A stretch of DNA of 64,000 nt from Gibbula magus. Taxonomy: Eukaryota > Mollusca > Gastropoda > Trochida > Trochidae. The DNA lies in the NCBI GenBank assembly GCA_936450465.1, contig OW388293.1, forward strand, positions 27,781,860-27,845,859, given 5' to 3'. A program made the translations under genes and the position numbers. Positions 55,201 through 56,789 of the stretch are shown piece after piece; positions within the stretch are counted from its first letter, which is position 1; each line of letters opens with the position of its first letter. The notes beneath the pieces were generated by a model. The model ran no database searches, was not told the DNA's origin, and was given only the letters and a program-made list of their open reading frames with translations.

Positions 55201-55306
55201 CAGCATCTTCAGAAGGACCTGGAGATCATCCATTTGGCCAGCGGGAAAAGTGTGGACGATGTCTTCTTGCTGCTCCACTTCATCTGTCACCAGATCTCTC
55301 AGTCAG
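9771..55306 (+). CDS. RNF213: RNF213-like giant AAA+/E3 ubiquitin ligase, partial gene (22 exons, E3 module)
   Basis: RNF213 proteins are very large cytosolic E3 ligases with dynein-like AAA+ units followed by an E3 module containing a RING and an RZ-type zinc finger. They are linked to antimicrobial ubiquitylation and lipid-droplet biology. Here 22 exons join in phase to about 1,237 residues: 9771-10251, 10785-10932, 13803-14137, 29005-29174, 29478-29702, 30067-30263, 32445-32544, 35114-35214, 38008-38193, 38512-38772, 39223-39355, 40005-40282, 40662-40767, 41004-41117, 41669-41758, 43514-43570, 43825-44022, 44771-44855, 45561-45595, 45958-46052, 54692-54845, 55144-55306. RING and RZ finger lie about 500 residues apart, as in RNF213; ZNFX1, the other RZ family, is built differently. 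The first exon is entered in phase 0 and the last ends in phase 1, so the gene continues on both sides. The ends of exon 4 are the least certain. Confidence 0.9.
10785..10932 (+). CDS. RNF213: RNF213-like exon 2 (GC donor)
   Basis: Acceptor TTTCCAG at 10778-10784. The split codon G|AT gives Asp, then AQTFIFGLSRLLISLLREKE. The donor is AG|GCAAGT, the classical GC-AG form, at 10933. Phase decides it: exon 3 needs two carried bases, which only the GC site supplies. The GT six bases on would leave phase 0. Confidence 0.85.
11060..13340. repeat. GGTCA-rich tandem repeat, interrupted by a piggyBac-like MITE
   Basis: Two or more diverged units share CTATAACTTTTTTCC, ACATAACTTCTT, CAAGGTCAAAGGTCAAGGTCA and GGTTTTCGCTAA. 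The first unit (11,060-11,341) is cut by the MITE at 11346-12783 and resumes at 12788. A second unit follows at about 12,930-13,340. The units resemble the bodies of the Helentron-like repeats at 20.6 and 42.4 kb, but I could not find clear element ends. Confidence 0.5.
11346..12783. mobile_element. piggyBac-like MITE, copy 1
   Basis: The ends are CCCTTACGTTGCG on the left and, read inward, CCCTTAACTTGTG on the right. It is flanked by TTAA at 11342-11345 and 12784-12787. CCCTT ends plus a TTAA target are the piggyBac signature. The neighbouring repeat unit shows the uninterrupted site: ACAACTTGAGCATGC near 13,184 corresponds to ACGACTTAA|GTATGC around this insertion. No DDD transposase frame is seen in its 1,438 bp, so it is non-autonomous. 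A second, inverted copy lies at 55558-63592. Confidence 0.75.
13341..13802. other. Intron sequence without recognised features
   Basis: AT-rich intron between the GGTCA repeat and exon 3, ending in the acceptor TCTCCACAG. A GC-rich patch near 13,480-13,560 may be the edge of another repeat. I see no gene in it. Confidence 0.6.
13803..14137 (+). CDS. RNF213: RNF213-like exon 3
   Basis: Acceptor CTCCACAG at 13795-13802, donor GTGGGT at 14138, phase 2 in and phase 1 out. It encodes RAALQCLENKI, then FLDTHRN, APWTRTLWLEI, a Cys/His-containing MCHGQC, and PFFWLMFQDVSRAIHEAN. Codon use and the absence of stops mark a true exon. No named domain is assigned. Confidence 0.88.
14409..14755 (+). mobile_element. 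tRNA-derived SINE with ACTC-repeat tail
   Basis: The tRNA-like head has an A box TAGCGCAGTGG (14420-14430) and a B box GGTTCGAATCC (14463-14473). A conserved central part follows (CACCCATGG, GGCGTTGCGGGC), then an (ACTC)n tail. An 11-bp target duplication AAGCTGAAATT flanks it at 14398-14408 and 14756-14766. A second copy, reversed and without the tail, is at 32095-32372. Confidence 0.85.
14804..15020 (+). repeat. Left inverted terminal repeat of DIRS-B copy 1
   Basis: Starts GATTCTTTTTCAGAAGG and ends TTCTCACCACTTATCAATC. It is the inverse of 28672-28903, which reads GATAAGTGGTGAGAATAG and ends ...GCAGGTTGGTTC. The first 35 bases differ between the ends in the way expected for DIRS termini. 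Confidence 0.9.
15085..17534 (+). pseudogene. DIRS-B copy 1 gag-like ORF1: 12-codon leader exon plus main exon, frameshifted
   Basis: A short leader ATG exon (15085-15120, ending NSVCV) is followed by GTAACC (donor at 15121). An acceptor TTTGCAG ends at 15601, and the main exon starts SFTECVGCK in the same phase. The same pair occurs in two other copies. The main exon has a Cys-rich start (CVGCKAR, RCLVCL, CQLCLSF), a Lys-rich block, a Ser/Pro-rich stretch, LARDSIRS and a basic tail. One base is missing near 16,035 relative to copy 2, and frame shifts occur near 16,550 and 16,690, so this copy is inactive. The leader intron is inference from the conserved signals. Confidence 0.65.
17549..19648 (+). 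CDS. DIRS-B copy 1 reverse transcriptase-RNase H-methyltransferase-like
   Basis: An uninterrupted 699-codon frame with the full domain series. RT spans about residues 90-260 (DLKDAYLHVPMHPEF, LPFGISTAPRVF). RNase H begins at VQTDASLSGWGG, near residue 390, and ends at VDNVRADTLSRR. The Dam-like methyltransferase block starts at QVDLFASGM and includes WAFPPVPLI. The catalytic box reads YLEDWL where family A has YLDDWL; Glu for the first Asp would be expected to destroy polymerase activity. The frame begins just after the gag stop (17532-17534) without an obvious ATG, so expression by frameshift or reinitiation is possible. Confidence 0.87.
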   Translation: MSPPKSLAAQTLPETGVHCLSENLPVGRRLSHFVSEWEKVTSNTWVLSTLREGHLPLWKYDPPTFSGIRHTKVPELPEKAEVLRAEVQALLDKAAIEVVPQGQEQSGYYSTYFLVPKKDGGFRPILNLKYLNCSLQVPTFKMETLRTVIASVERGDWLSSIDLKDAYLHVPMHPEFKEFFRFSFDGTCYQFRVLPFGISTAPRVFTKLMLVPAQAARSQGTCCHPYLEDWLIRALSRELNQEATQQVLDILLKLGWIINLKKSDIAPRQDLVFLGARFDTASGSVSLAPDRVSRVIGAVHLFLQSPTHTARTWLQLLGHMALTVDVVWRARLGMRPIQQALARMWSHSDSFEKVLTTLVWVLEHLRWWVSESNLLKGLPLELPTPVVTVQTDASLSGWGGVLEDLTASGLWSQEESKLHINVLELRAARRVFECFKERIEGFVVRLEMDNQTALSYILKQGGTVSQSLLQESWQFLLWCDQFSIQVVPVYLPGVDNVRADTLSRRILTPHEWMLNRGIFGTISLLFGSFQVDLFASGMKNQIPVFCSRIPDPRALARDAFAIDWTDRVLWAFPPVPLIPRVLSQLTNQPARLLVLIAPLWSAQSWFPSVLRFLVQPPVLLPSRRDILFKEGAPHPNPRIQWVAWPLSGIASRRAVFLHELQTQYWLRGGIRQTFSMKIDGPVLRAGVAIEGYSIPFLQI
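19460..20532 (+). pseudogene. DIRS-B copy 1 tyrosine recombinase with two stops
   Basis: Overlaps the last 190 bases of the RT frame, as usual in DIRS elements. Visible: VRGYSTAISAFH, ALASGRRVGDIHAM (first Arg), HSVRAVATSKAF (HxxR) and STFIRHYQLD (Tyr). The frame is broken by TAG at 19912-19914, where family A has CTT-like sequence after SLQ, and by TAA at 20233-20235 (FCC-stop-GG; family A has Tyr). The rest reads through in one frame to 20532. The catalytic residues are kept, so the stops look recent. Confidence 0.85.
20584..22050. mobile_element. Non-autonomous Helentron/HINE-like repeat (type 2) nested in DIRS-B
   Basis: The left end CCCCCGCCGCGCG is followed by a second foldback and CCGTCCGTACGTCC. 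The body has about seven units of 160-175 bp (TCAAGAACCATTCACC, TTTCTTGCACAAAGCACC, GTGACCTTGA...TCAAGGTCAC). The right end is GCGGCGGGGG (22015-22024), then hairpin GTCAC-CTTA-GTGAC (22030-22043) and ACTACTTGTT. DIRS-B copy 2 shows the empty site AAATTATTGTTCAG at 52401-52414, which agrees with insertion between two T residues, a Helentron habit. Confidence 0.6.
22112..22234 (+). repeat. 123-bp direct repeat flanking the Ngaro-like insertion, left copy
   Basis: Identical by eye to 28211-28333 (from TTTTTTAACCAG to GGAAAAAAGGGG). The sequence belongs to the DIRS-B 3' region: family A has a related G-run and GGTATTTTG block at 7820-7855. It therefore looks like duplicated target and not like part of the Ngaro-like element. 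Confidence 0.85.
22236..22559 (-). repeat. Split direct repeat B2 of the Ngaro-like element
   Basis: 324 bp, repeated at 23081-23404. It contains an internal series of CCTGGAGTTAA/AACCCGG motifs about 35 bp apart. Confidence 0.88.
22613..23066 (-). repeat. Split direct repeat A2 of the Ngaro-like element
   Basis: 454 bp, identical by eye to A1 at 27757-28210. It runs from TTACAAAACGATACAG to AAAAATAACAA. Confidence 0.9.
23081..23404 (-). repeat. Split direct repeat B1 of the Ngaro-like element
   Basis: 324 bp copy of 22236-22559, directly after the 3' end of the coding region when read on the minus strand. Confidence 0.88.
23872..24870 (-). CDS. Ngaro-like tyrosine recombinase
   Basis: An intact 332-codon frame. 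The N-terminal SAM-like core-binding part includes GKKTAKAYLTGLRCYQSF. The catalytic part has FFGFLRCGELT (first Arg), HSFRIGAATSAAEA (HxxR), IGRWTSDCY with Trp at the second His position, and TRYIHT near the end with the likely Tyr nucleophile. Its ATG overlaps the stop of the RT frame by ten bases, so it may be translated by termination-reinitiation. Nothing is visibly broken. Confidence 0.9.
   Translation of the reverse strand: MDLTTPLQDMWTASIGKKTAKAYLTGLRCYQSFLVTRQVLQPAQQSILNTPLDEHHLQAFLAYCLQTLNLAFTTVKTYLAGIRFWALQAGIACPLTTHNSMQYTRLQTLLRGYKKLQTEQPTTRLPITFPILSKIIHVLRASLFGQYMDLLMETMCCAAFFGFLRCGELTCDTKFNENLNLCVGDVCFNLKEQNYILRLKASKTDPFRKGVNVRYFATKLSICAYQSMYRFVNIRRVHGARDCDALFVDQAYRPMTRVMFLDHLHTILKRAGLNADLYSGHSFRIGAATSAAEARIEDHLIKTIGRWTSDCYTRYIHTPRSVLQQAQRSMCT
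24861..26483 (-). CDS. Ngaro-like reverse transcriptase-RNase H
   Basis: The frame is open from directly after the gag stop to 24861 (540 residues). RT motifs: KRLILDLSAPHND, CKVDITDAFKQIPLHP, RLAFGCRSSPAIFD and the catalytic LLDDFLTL. RNase H begins at LWTDASSTIGYG, and its last block is GIADALSRS. No methyltransferase domain follows. It is in the same frame as gag, with one TGA (followed by CTC) between them and a plausible linker (IYPLCPINVQTFKAEL), so a readthrough gag-pol is likely. A GTG at 26282 is the first non-ATG start-like codon before the palm, but no good ATG precedes RT. Confidence 0.87.
   Translation of the reverse strand, partial: LHPSTIYPLCPINVQTFKAELRNYPDPGLSNFIINGLEHGFDPKVHTYPLKTLECKNNLSAVKEADIVGELIKQEVTKKYVIGPFSSPPFSTYRVSPLGVATGKYNNKKRLILDLSAPHNDDGSSINDLINKDECSLNYVTIDNAISKLIELGPGAKMCKVDITDAFKQIPLHPDAWPFFGFKWNGAYYFYTRLAFGCRSSPAIFDTISTAICWILENNHDISCILHLLDDFLTLDAPTHQAEKTMETLLRVFSSLNIPLAQHKTVGPATALEYLGIRLNLDNMTAYLPIEKVTRIGNILSTFSNRRTCTKRELLSLLGHLNYACRVIIPGRSFVSYLITLSKGVSKLHHHVTLNQCCQKELSMWVKFIRQWNGVSLFHENAITLAADIHLWTDASSTIGYGAFYNGAWFLGVWPELITTHVPKTLSTALLELYPIVLSVLVWGHTWTSKRVRFNCDNQATVHIINKGRSKCAKIMCLMRTLAWHAAKCNIVISASYIPGLSNGIADALSRSQMSRFRALAPSADKEPTPHPTLSEVLWT
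26484..27683 (-). CDS. Ngaro-like gag-like protein with CCCH zinc finger
   Basis: 399 codons starting ATGGGCGACAAT in a good context (AACATGG). Residues about 38-72 resemble a SAP-like helix-turn (LTASALRDKLSAIGV). A Gln/Ser-rich linker and a central helical part (LQEFLEAFDIFRTHYCEG) follow. The C-terminus has CNGLSHTSDFC and a C-x7-C-x4-C-x3-H finger ending SFSH, then CSKCYGKHPRVNC. This suggests nucleic-acid binding by the particle or RNP protein. It ends in TGA, in frame with RT. Confidence 0.82.
   Translation of the reverse strand: MGDNASPGGRITRGRGKSSRNIPQEPIPPTPSVSSRHLPYLTASALRDKLSAIGVAVPSSWSRKQLAQLYDENKARRRQTSATITSAEQSSEASSEQPEVTTQSVSGPNSAVNRREFNELKDLVTSVNTTLQRLAQHSMIQPLTQPITQQSHNDPNDDLISPVSYQPPLPVSSNSLPYIDVIPASLTKRIQKGDYVNLALLLQDNEIGDLDVTKPSKLKRQLSLQEFLEAFDIFRTHYCEGNPERKSDLDKHQRVCLDLAKLYPGPAFYNYHVMFAKRVAAYMEKGQIISWAEKDLRIWSIVTSGLKAKVCVSCNGLSHTSDFCPFTQESPPGKFSRDAPRQTSQDTHGRVRVRHEGKEICNNFNDKGCIRSTCSFSHICSKCYGKHPRVNCTKIRKDK
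27757..28210 (-). repeat. Split direct repeat A1 (5' end) of the Ngaro-like element
   Basis: 454 bp, the element's 5' terminus when read on the minus strand. It ends 74 bp before the gag ATG, so it should carry the promoter and leader; no clear TATA position is claimed. Confidence 0.88.
28211..28333 (+). repeat. 123-bp direct repeat flanking the Ngaro-like insertion, right copy
   Basis: Same sequence as 22112-22234. After it the DIRS-B 3' region continues without a break (GGTATTTGGCCTC). Confidence 0.85.
28545..28630 (+). repeat. Internal complementary region of DIRS-B copy 1
   Basis: TGTACCCCAAGGAGG...AAGAATC meets GAACCAACC...CTTGGGGTA between 28579 and 28580. These are the complements of the left end (14804 onward) and the right end (to 28903). 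Confidence 0.9.
28672..28903 (+). repeat. Right inverted terminal repeat of DIRS-B copy 1
   Basis: Inverse of 14804-15020, with GATAAGTGGTGAGAATAG, GGGTGGTCACACGTTCGG and a terminal GCAGGTTGGTTC. Host intron resumes at GAATTGTTATG. Confidence 0.9.
29005..29174 (+). CDS. RNF213: RNF213-like exon 4 (donor uncertain)
   Basis: Acceptor TTGTTGCAG at 28996-29004; the split codon G|TA gives Val, then PGHFLDYVVNVIKDTNYGR and IIAYLQDFIETVYYGK. Exon 5 requires phase 0. The best phase-0 end is AAG|GCACAT at 29174, a weak GC donor giving ...TREDLK|ILCDAV. Reading on gives TAG at 29202-29204. The GT at 29186 is in the wrong phase. Confidence 0.72.
29478..29702 (+). CDS. RNF213: RNF213-like exon 5
   Basis: Acceptor TGCTTTTCAG at 29468-29477, donor GTACGT at 29703, phase 0 on both sides. 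It encodes ILCDAVQSAARQC, then VVYIHLVHADVKERLHLF and LLTSNEM. It is all-helical in appearance. Confidence 0.9.
29710..30090 (+). repeat. Six tandem copies of a splice acceptor plus start of exon 6
   Basis: A unit of about 60 bp (GGTTTGAATGCTTGTTTCAG|ACTCTGGATGTGCTGAGC...) is repeated. AG dinucleotides fall at 29761, 29821, 29885, 29945, 30005 and 30065. Only the last leads into an open exon. In the exon's phase the five upstream copies run into TGA or TAG within 10 to 17 codons. Confidence 0.9.
30067..30263 (+). CDS. RNF213: RNF213-like exon 6
   Basis: Acceptor TTGTTTCAG at 30058-30066, donor GTGAGT at 30264, phase 0 in and phase 2 out. It encodes TLDVLSGILLLEQLEPTKEQ, then VKTYLPVIEKIINST and VCCRSLEHA. 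It uses the last of six duplicated acceptors. Confidence 0.9.
30264..30744. other. Intron sequence without recognised features
   Basis: AT-rich intron after exon 6; nothing gene-like seen. Confidence 0.6.
30745..31242. mobile_element. MITE with imperfect terminal inverted repeats
   Basis: Left end TTAAAGGTACATCCATT, right end AATGGATGCACCTTTAA: inverted with one mismatch, 498 bp, no coding capacity. The outer TTAA could be the target site. The superfamily is unclear. Confidence 0.6.
31243..32094. other. Intron sequence with a short perfect palindrome
   Basis: No coding sequence recognised. At 31996-32031 a 17-bp arm AAGGTAAGGTACAGGGG faces its complement across two bases. A run of G (about 18) follows at 32,070-32,087, just before a reversed SINE. 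Confidence 0.6.
32095..32372 (-). mobile_element. tRNA-derived SINE, reversed copy without tail
   Basis: Complement of the 14409-14755 SINE. The B box appears as GGATTCGAACC and the A box near 32,355 as CCACTGCGCTA. The central GCCCGCAACGCC and CCATGGGTGG-like blocks are kept. The ACTC tail is replaced by TATTTCATTTATATAGCGC. Confidence 0.85.
32445..32544 (+). CDS. RNF213: RNF213-like exon 7
   Basis: Acceptor after a T-run, GTCACAATGAAG (AG at 32443-32444), donor GTGAGA at 32545, phase 2 in and phase 0 out. It encodes K-CTWSKVVTMKFFLECF and QLEQRCMPFWK. This 100-bp exon is needed to link exon 6 (phase 2) with exon 8 (phase 0), and its phases fit exactly. Confidence 0.85.
32650..35045 (+). 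mobile_element. Degenerate Penelope-like element with GIY-YIG endonuclease
   Basis: Fragments in several frames: ITEADKGAAAVIMDTSDFH (upstream of RT), MGSPLSPLITDIFMTSFEE and WYRKVDDTFTIL (RT motifs), then YKIDCGCGSSYIGETCRPF and IRLKEH (GIY-YIG). The tail has HSIYWQHTE and LQESIFLRR. The 3' end reads CTGAAGAAGGGGCAAGAAG...AAACAAATAAAG. GIY-YIG fused to this RT type defines Penelope-like elements. Stops and frameshifts are frequent, and a MITE splits it at 34054-34586. Confidence 0.8.
34054..34586. mobile_element. MITE inserted in the Penelope-like element
   Basis: 533 bp with 14-bp perfect inverted ends GGGGTTTCATTAAT/ATTAATGAAACCCC. On both sides the Penelope-like C-terminus continues (SEHIVNNKG before, then HSIYWQHTE). 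No coding capacity. Confidence 0.72.
35114..35214 (+). CDS. RNF213: RNF213-like exon 8
   Basis: Acceptor CTCATTTCAG at 35104-35113, donor GTATTT at 35215 (weak but phase-correct), phase 0 in and phase 2 out. It encodes MLGNETDLSTIESLEKVEKF and LKIINKSVVKKIVG, leading into the RING exon. Confidence 0.83.
35594..37850. mobile_element. Non-autonomous Helentron/HINE-like repeat (type 3)
   Basis: Left AGCTCATCAGG (35596-35606) pairs with right CCTGATGAGCT (37816-37826). A hairpin AGAGCC-CAT-GGCTCT (37829-37843) and a T-run follow. After the left end comes GGCGTCCGTCCATCCGTCCG. The body has several units of about 135 bp (CTTCTTCTCCAGAACAAAAA, GACCTAGAAGGCTG, CAGACTCTTTAGC), and a larger duplication places 36,780-37,370 beside its relative at 36,190-36,700. 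No coding sequence. Confidence 0.6.
38008..38193 (+). CDS. RNF213: RNF213-like exon 9: RING finger
   Basis: Acceptor TATAACAG at 38000-38007, donor GTACGT at 38194, phase 2 on both sides. It holds CVHC, then LPCKDLICLRCF, then CPSC. The zinc ligand order is C-x2-C ... C-x-D ... C-x2-C ... C-x2-C. The usual His of the C-x-H pair is Asp. The tail FSKMFKPGSGPTHKA follows. In RNF213 the RING is reported to be dispensable for some E3 activity, which would tolerate such a change. Confidence 0.9.
38512..38772 (+). CDS. RNF213: RNF213-like exon 10
   Basis: Acceptor CATTCCCAG at 38503-38511, donor GTAAGT at 38773, phase 2 on both sides. It encodes ESFKEYEEYLKCSNNFLM, IVSKLCFGGSCTPDSNV, IERIFSYITRRVD and PVVRSFLLQLLIHK. 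This is part of the E3 shell after the RING. Confidence 0.92.
38773..39222. other. Intron 10, no recognised features
   Basis: AT-rich, nothing gene-like seen. Confidence 0.6.
39223..39355 (+). CDS. RNF213: RNF213-like exon 11
   Basis: Acceptor TTCTTCTTTAG at 39212-39222, donor GTGAGA at 39356, phase 2 in and phase 0 out. It encodes EETVQKYLQDFFHQASQL and IEQIVQFSLLVIHCFE. Confidence 0.9.
39356..40004. other. Intron 11 with a fragment of the GGTCA-type repeat
   Basis: Around 39,770-39,870 the text GGTGACCTTGATATTATC, TAAGGTCACCATGACAC and CTCTTGTTAAAGCGATA matches the unit of the repeat at 42.4-43.4 kb. Otherwise featureless. Confidence 0.6.
40005..40282 (+). CDS. RNF213: RNF213-like exon 12
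   Basis: Acceptor AATTTCCAG at 39996-40004, donor GTGAGT at 40283, phase 0 in and phase 2 out. It encodes DLYHENGSSSTTSD, AGRTYILHEALNMSKM, TAAAYYLNAVLVTRKEK and LLSVTNTEWP. Confidence 0.92.
40283..40661. other. Intron 12, no recognised features
   Basis: AT-rich intron; nothing seen. Confidence 0.6.
40662..40767 (+). CDS. RNF213: RNF213-like exon 13
   Basis: Acceptor GGTTTTAG at 40654-40661, donor GTACTT at 40768, phase 2 in and phase 0 out. It encodes KFLVKQICREFGTDSYHTI and APWLKLDLSEQ. Confidence 0.9.
41004..41117 (+). CDS. RNF213: RNF213-like exon 14
   Basis: Acceptor CACTGCACAG at 40994-41003, donor GTAGGG at 41118, phase 0 on both sides. It encodes VAECPDRYVVCLEYQKVREA and LLGENIRHLKQLVK. 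Confidence 0.9.
41118..41668. other. Intron 14 with an internal duplication
   Basis: Two related stretches, TTTTTCTGTCCATATTTTGA (near 41,440) and TTTTTTCTGTCAAAATATTG (near 41,560), share the following TCTTTAAGTAATGTT-like text. They look like a diverged local duplication. No gene. Confidence 0.5.
41669..41758 (+). CDS. RNF213: RNF213-like exon 15
   Basis: Acceptor GCCCCAACAG at 41659-41668, donor GTAACA at 41759, phase 0 on both sides. It encodes DNEMVFLLALHREVTMRN and PPEHQEHKE. Confidence 0.88.
41898..42330. repeat. Truncated type 3 Helentron-like repeat
   Basis: The left end AGCTCATCTGGCCTGAAAGG matches 35596 onward, with GGCGTCCGTCCGTCC and two units (CTTGGCTAATGGGGATTCTA). The CCTGATGAGCT right end and the hairpin are missing. 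Confidence 0.6.
42356..43428. mobile_element. Non-autonomous Helentron/HINE-like repeat (type 2b)
   Basis: Left CCCCCGCCGCAACGCGG; right GGCGGGGG (43389-43396), hairpin TTGCCA/TGGCAA (43400-43417), then CTTGTTAT. The body has six units of about 152 bp (GCGATATCTCATGAAG, GTTGCATCCAAAGTCTTC, CGCAGACACCAGTC), each with GGTGACCTTG and CAAGGTCACC facing each other. It has the same build as 20584-22050. Confidence 0.62.
43514..43570 (+). CDS. RNF213: RNF213-like exon 16
   Basis: Acceptor TTCCATTGCAG at 43503-43513, donor GTGAGT at 43571, phase 0 on both sides, 19 codons (GLDEVEEFIKTTKKKVILK). Short but well bounded and in phase. Confidence 0.87.
43825..44022 (+). CDS. RNF213: RNF213-like exon 17
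   Basis: Acceptor CGTTCTCAG at 43816-43824, donor GTATGT at 44023, phase 0 on both sides. It encodes ELALKLLTNQLGLPGARL, SLVCLLFHVQLAVVHFNG and LKDLITAPQTMM. Confidence 0.92.
44023..44770. other. Intron 17, no recognised features
   Basis: No repeat ends or coding sequence recognised. Confidence 0.55.
44771..44855 (+). CDS. RNF213: RNF213-like exon 18
   Basis: Acceptor TTCCCTCCAG at 44761-44770, donor GTAAGT at 44856, phase 0 in and phase 1 out. It encodes GTLLPTMPQDDMDVIRQG and NDPVVFY, the segment before the RZ finger. Confidence 0.92.
44994..45400. repeat. Truncated type 1 Helentron-like repeat
   Basis: Left TATACCCCCGCGTCCGTCC, then two units of about 180 bp (GATGCTCCAATGGGGACAAG, TTTTCTCGGAAACTATTACA). 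No matching right end. Confidence 0.55.
45561..45595 (+). CDS. RNF213: RNF213-like exon 19: 35-bp microexon, first half of the RZ finger
   Basis: Acceptor GTCTTTCTAG at 45551-45560, donor GTAAGT at 45596, phase 1 in and phase 0 out. It encodes CPNGHPYAIGN, with the first Cys and His ligands of the RZ finger. The His here corresponds to the catalytically important RZ His of RNF213. Confidence 0.93.
45958..46052 (+). CDS. RNF213: RNF213-like exon 20: second half of the RZ finger
   Basis: Acceptor TATGTACAG at 45949-45957, donor GTAAGA at 46053, phase 0 in and phase 2 out. It encodes CGRPYVEATCHCGLKIGG and QGHKAAEGNVQDS, completing a C..H..C..C RZ-type zinc finger with all ligands present. Confidence 0.94.
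46243..47780 (+). mobile_element. DIRS-A-like 5' fragment (copy 3)
   Basis: The left ITR (AATTCTTTTTCAGAAGGG..., ending TCTCACCACTTTTC near 46,446) is followed by a leader exon, the leader intron and a partial gag. It stops where a DIRS-B left end begins at about 47,781. It supplies the left end that family A copy 2 lacks. Confidence 0.8.
46526..47760 (+). pseudogene. DIRS-A copy 3 gag fragment with leader exon
   Basis: Leader ATG exon 46526-46552 (MSQKESVCV) is followed by GTAACT. An acceptor TTCTTAG ends at 47024, and the exon opens PFKPCGLC in phase 0. Downstream are a Lys-rich block and MLHFTNMLTQQMKAM, with small deletions and frame changes. The gag is cut off at the DIRS-B insertion. 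Confidence 0.65.
48078..50340 (+). pseudogene. DIRS-B copy 2 gag-like ORF1
   Basis: Leader exon 48078-48113 (12 codons, ending NTVCV), donor GTAACC at 48114, acceptor TTTCCAG ending at 48599, then SFRECVGCK. The long middle frame (ALAIYAIIQGQMTGMVG) shows what copy 1 lost by its one-base deletion. Many stops and shifts follow. Confidence 0.65.
50390..51900 (+). pseudogene. DIRS-B copy 2 RT-RNase H with internal deletion
   Basis: Pieces: SNTWVLSTLREGHLP, KKDGGFRPILNLN, FGISTAPRVFT, MDNQTALSYILKQGG, QVDLFASGM. Sequence from the RT thumb to mid RNase H is lost near 51,122 (VDVV joined directly to LEMDNQ). Frameshifts and a lost YxDD region make it dead. Confidence 0.75.
51690..52365 (+). pseudogene. 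DIRS-B copy 2 tyrosine recombinase remnant
   Basis: Starts VRNRPQESGIPARVADTIL. A deletion near 51,893 removes the first Arg motif. DVHKVLKTYIKRTRSIRKDQ, HSVRMVATSQAF and STYIRHYQLD remain. It keeps the HxxR box that family A lost. Confidence 0.75.
52441..53166. other. Intron sequence of unknown origin
   Basis: AT-rich, with short runs such as TATCGTGATACGTATCATATC just before the hAT-like element. No coding sequence. Confidence 0.5.
53175..54560. mobile_element. hAT-like non-autonomous transposon
   Basis: Inverted ends CAGGGATGCAGA/TCTGCATCCCTG and a perfect 8-bp target duplication TCGTGATG at 53167-53174 and 54561-54568. CAGGG ends with 8-bp duplications are the hAT signature. The 1,386 bp contain no transposase frame. 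GTCGGACAT-like motifs recur near both ends. Confidence 0.85.
54692..54845 (+). CDS. RNF213: RNF213-like exon 21
   Basis: Acceptor CCTTCTACCAG at 54681-54691, donor GTTAGC at 54846, phase 2 in and phase 0 out. The correct frame reads IDQTRPGYILGRAVDRTNHF and LRFFTHAALLLGTETDPQ, which fits the conserved region after the RZ finger. A longer open frame on the same strand (from 54646) is a shadow: it would not join either neighbour in phase. Confidence 0.92.
55144..55306 (+). CDS. RNF213: RNF213-like exon 22 (last in window)
   Basis: Acceptor CATGCTCCAG at 55134-55143, donor GTCAGT at 55307, phase 0 in and phase 1 out. It encodes AVSGLVTPAVQEDIGEFFWQ, then LEIIHLASGKSVDDVFLLLH. Family members continue for hundreds of residues, so further exons lie beyond the window. 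Confidence 0.9.
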
Positions 55307-55357
55307 GTCAGTCATATTTACTTCATCTGTCACCAGATCTCTCAGTCAGGTCAGTCA
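55278..55357 (+). repeat. 43-bp tandem duplication of an exon end and its donor
   Basis: CTTCATCTGTCACCAGATCT... through the GTCAGT donor occurs at 55278 and again at 55321. The second donor, at 55350, would add 43 nt and shift the frame. Confidence 0.88.
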
Positions 55358-56309
55358 GAGATTCACTTCTTCTGAGCGAGAGGAAGTATTGATGACATCT
55401 TCACCAGAATTATCTGGTCAGGTACTACATAATTGGTGTTGTCATCAGTTCAAAGTTTAGTCAGGAGGTCAGTATGAGATCATATTTCACAGTTCATTAG
55501 ACAGAGGACTACAGGGGCACTACTGGGCAAGTGTATATGGACTCAAGGCCTGCTTAACCCTTAACTTGCGAATCCCGGAATTATCCAGGAGGGCTATAAG
55601 CAAGTCAGAGGTACCTCATTTCGGATCCCGGATCCAATACTTAGAAATAATTCACGGCAGACTCTCAGTTTACAAGCCGTGGCACCGGGTCCCGAGTCGA
55701 TTGTGTCCGTGAGTCACTCCATGAGAATGGCTGTATTTACGCTCCGCGGTTAGCCGTGACAATGAAGCTTTGATCAGTGTCTGGTCGGAATGTCCAGCAA
55801 AATTCACACCAATTTGCGTGTGCATTGTTGACCTTAACGCATCAATAATAAGCTTTACAAAAGACTAATCTCCCTGGGGGCTAATTTATGACCCACGTGT
55901 TTGCATTGCCTCGGCGCGTGGTACAGGCTATCTGGTTCGCATCTCACTCGAGTCCCTATTATGGGAACATATAGCGCTAACCCGCCTTACCTGCGCACTT
56001 CATATCATGTGAATTGGTTGTTTTTAAATATTTTTACTCCAAAATAAAGCAAATGTCAAAAAATAATAAAGACACAGCACGCGCTGCAAAAAAAGTCAAT
56101 TATTGGCGTAAACATTCCCTCTGGGTTGAGTTTGCCTTAGTCCTTTCCTCTGAAAGTGGCATAACAGGTTACATCTTAAGATTAAAAAGAAAAGAGCAAT
56201 CTATATCCTTGAGAGAGCCCCTCTGGTCAGGTGCAGGAAGAGTTAACTTCCCTTAGCTGGTGATATCATTCTATTTCCTGTTCCCTGCTGGCAAGATGGT
56301 CATGACAGT

Positions 56310-56789
56310 GGCTATGCTTGATTCGTTTTGGCGGCGTATACACCGGTCACATGTCCTGCGTACGCCGTTCCTCTACTAGGCTCAGTTGAAACAAGTGTAT
56401 CGGCGTACAGACAGGAAGACGTCATCCCTCAAACTAGCTTAAAAAAACATATCATTTATATTATATAACTATTTTTCTAAAATTATTTCAAAACATTGAT
56501 TAATATTTTATTAGAGTGTAATGCAATGTTTTAAATAAGCAGTGACATTTAAAAATAAATCAGTCAACTATTTAATTGTACAACGGAACTTCATAAACAA
56601 AAGGGTTATTTAATGTCGCAAGGGTAACATTTGTCCGCCATTACACGCCGCCTTCGCCGGTCATTTCCAACCGGCGCATTTGGAGTACGCCTAAGGCGTA
56701 CGCCGGGTTCCAATCAAGTGATTTGCCGGTTGCGCCGCTTCCGGCGGCGTACGCCGGGTAGTGCGCCGGGTCCCGAATCAAGCATAGCC
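56310..56789. mobile_element. MITE with 16-bp perfect inverted ends and AGT duplication
   Basis: GGCTATGCTTGATTCG (56310-56325) and CGAATCAAGCATAGCC (56774-56789), flanked by AGT on both sides. Several GGCGTACGCC palindromes lie inside. The 3-bp duplication would suit a PIF/Harbinger origin, but the target is not the usual TWA. Confidence 0.72.
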
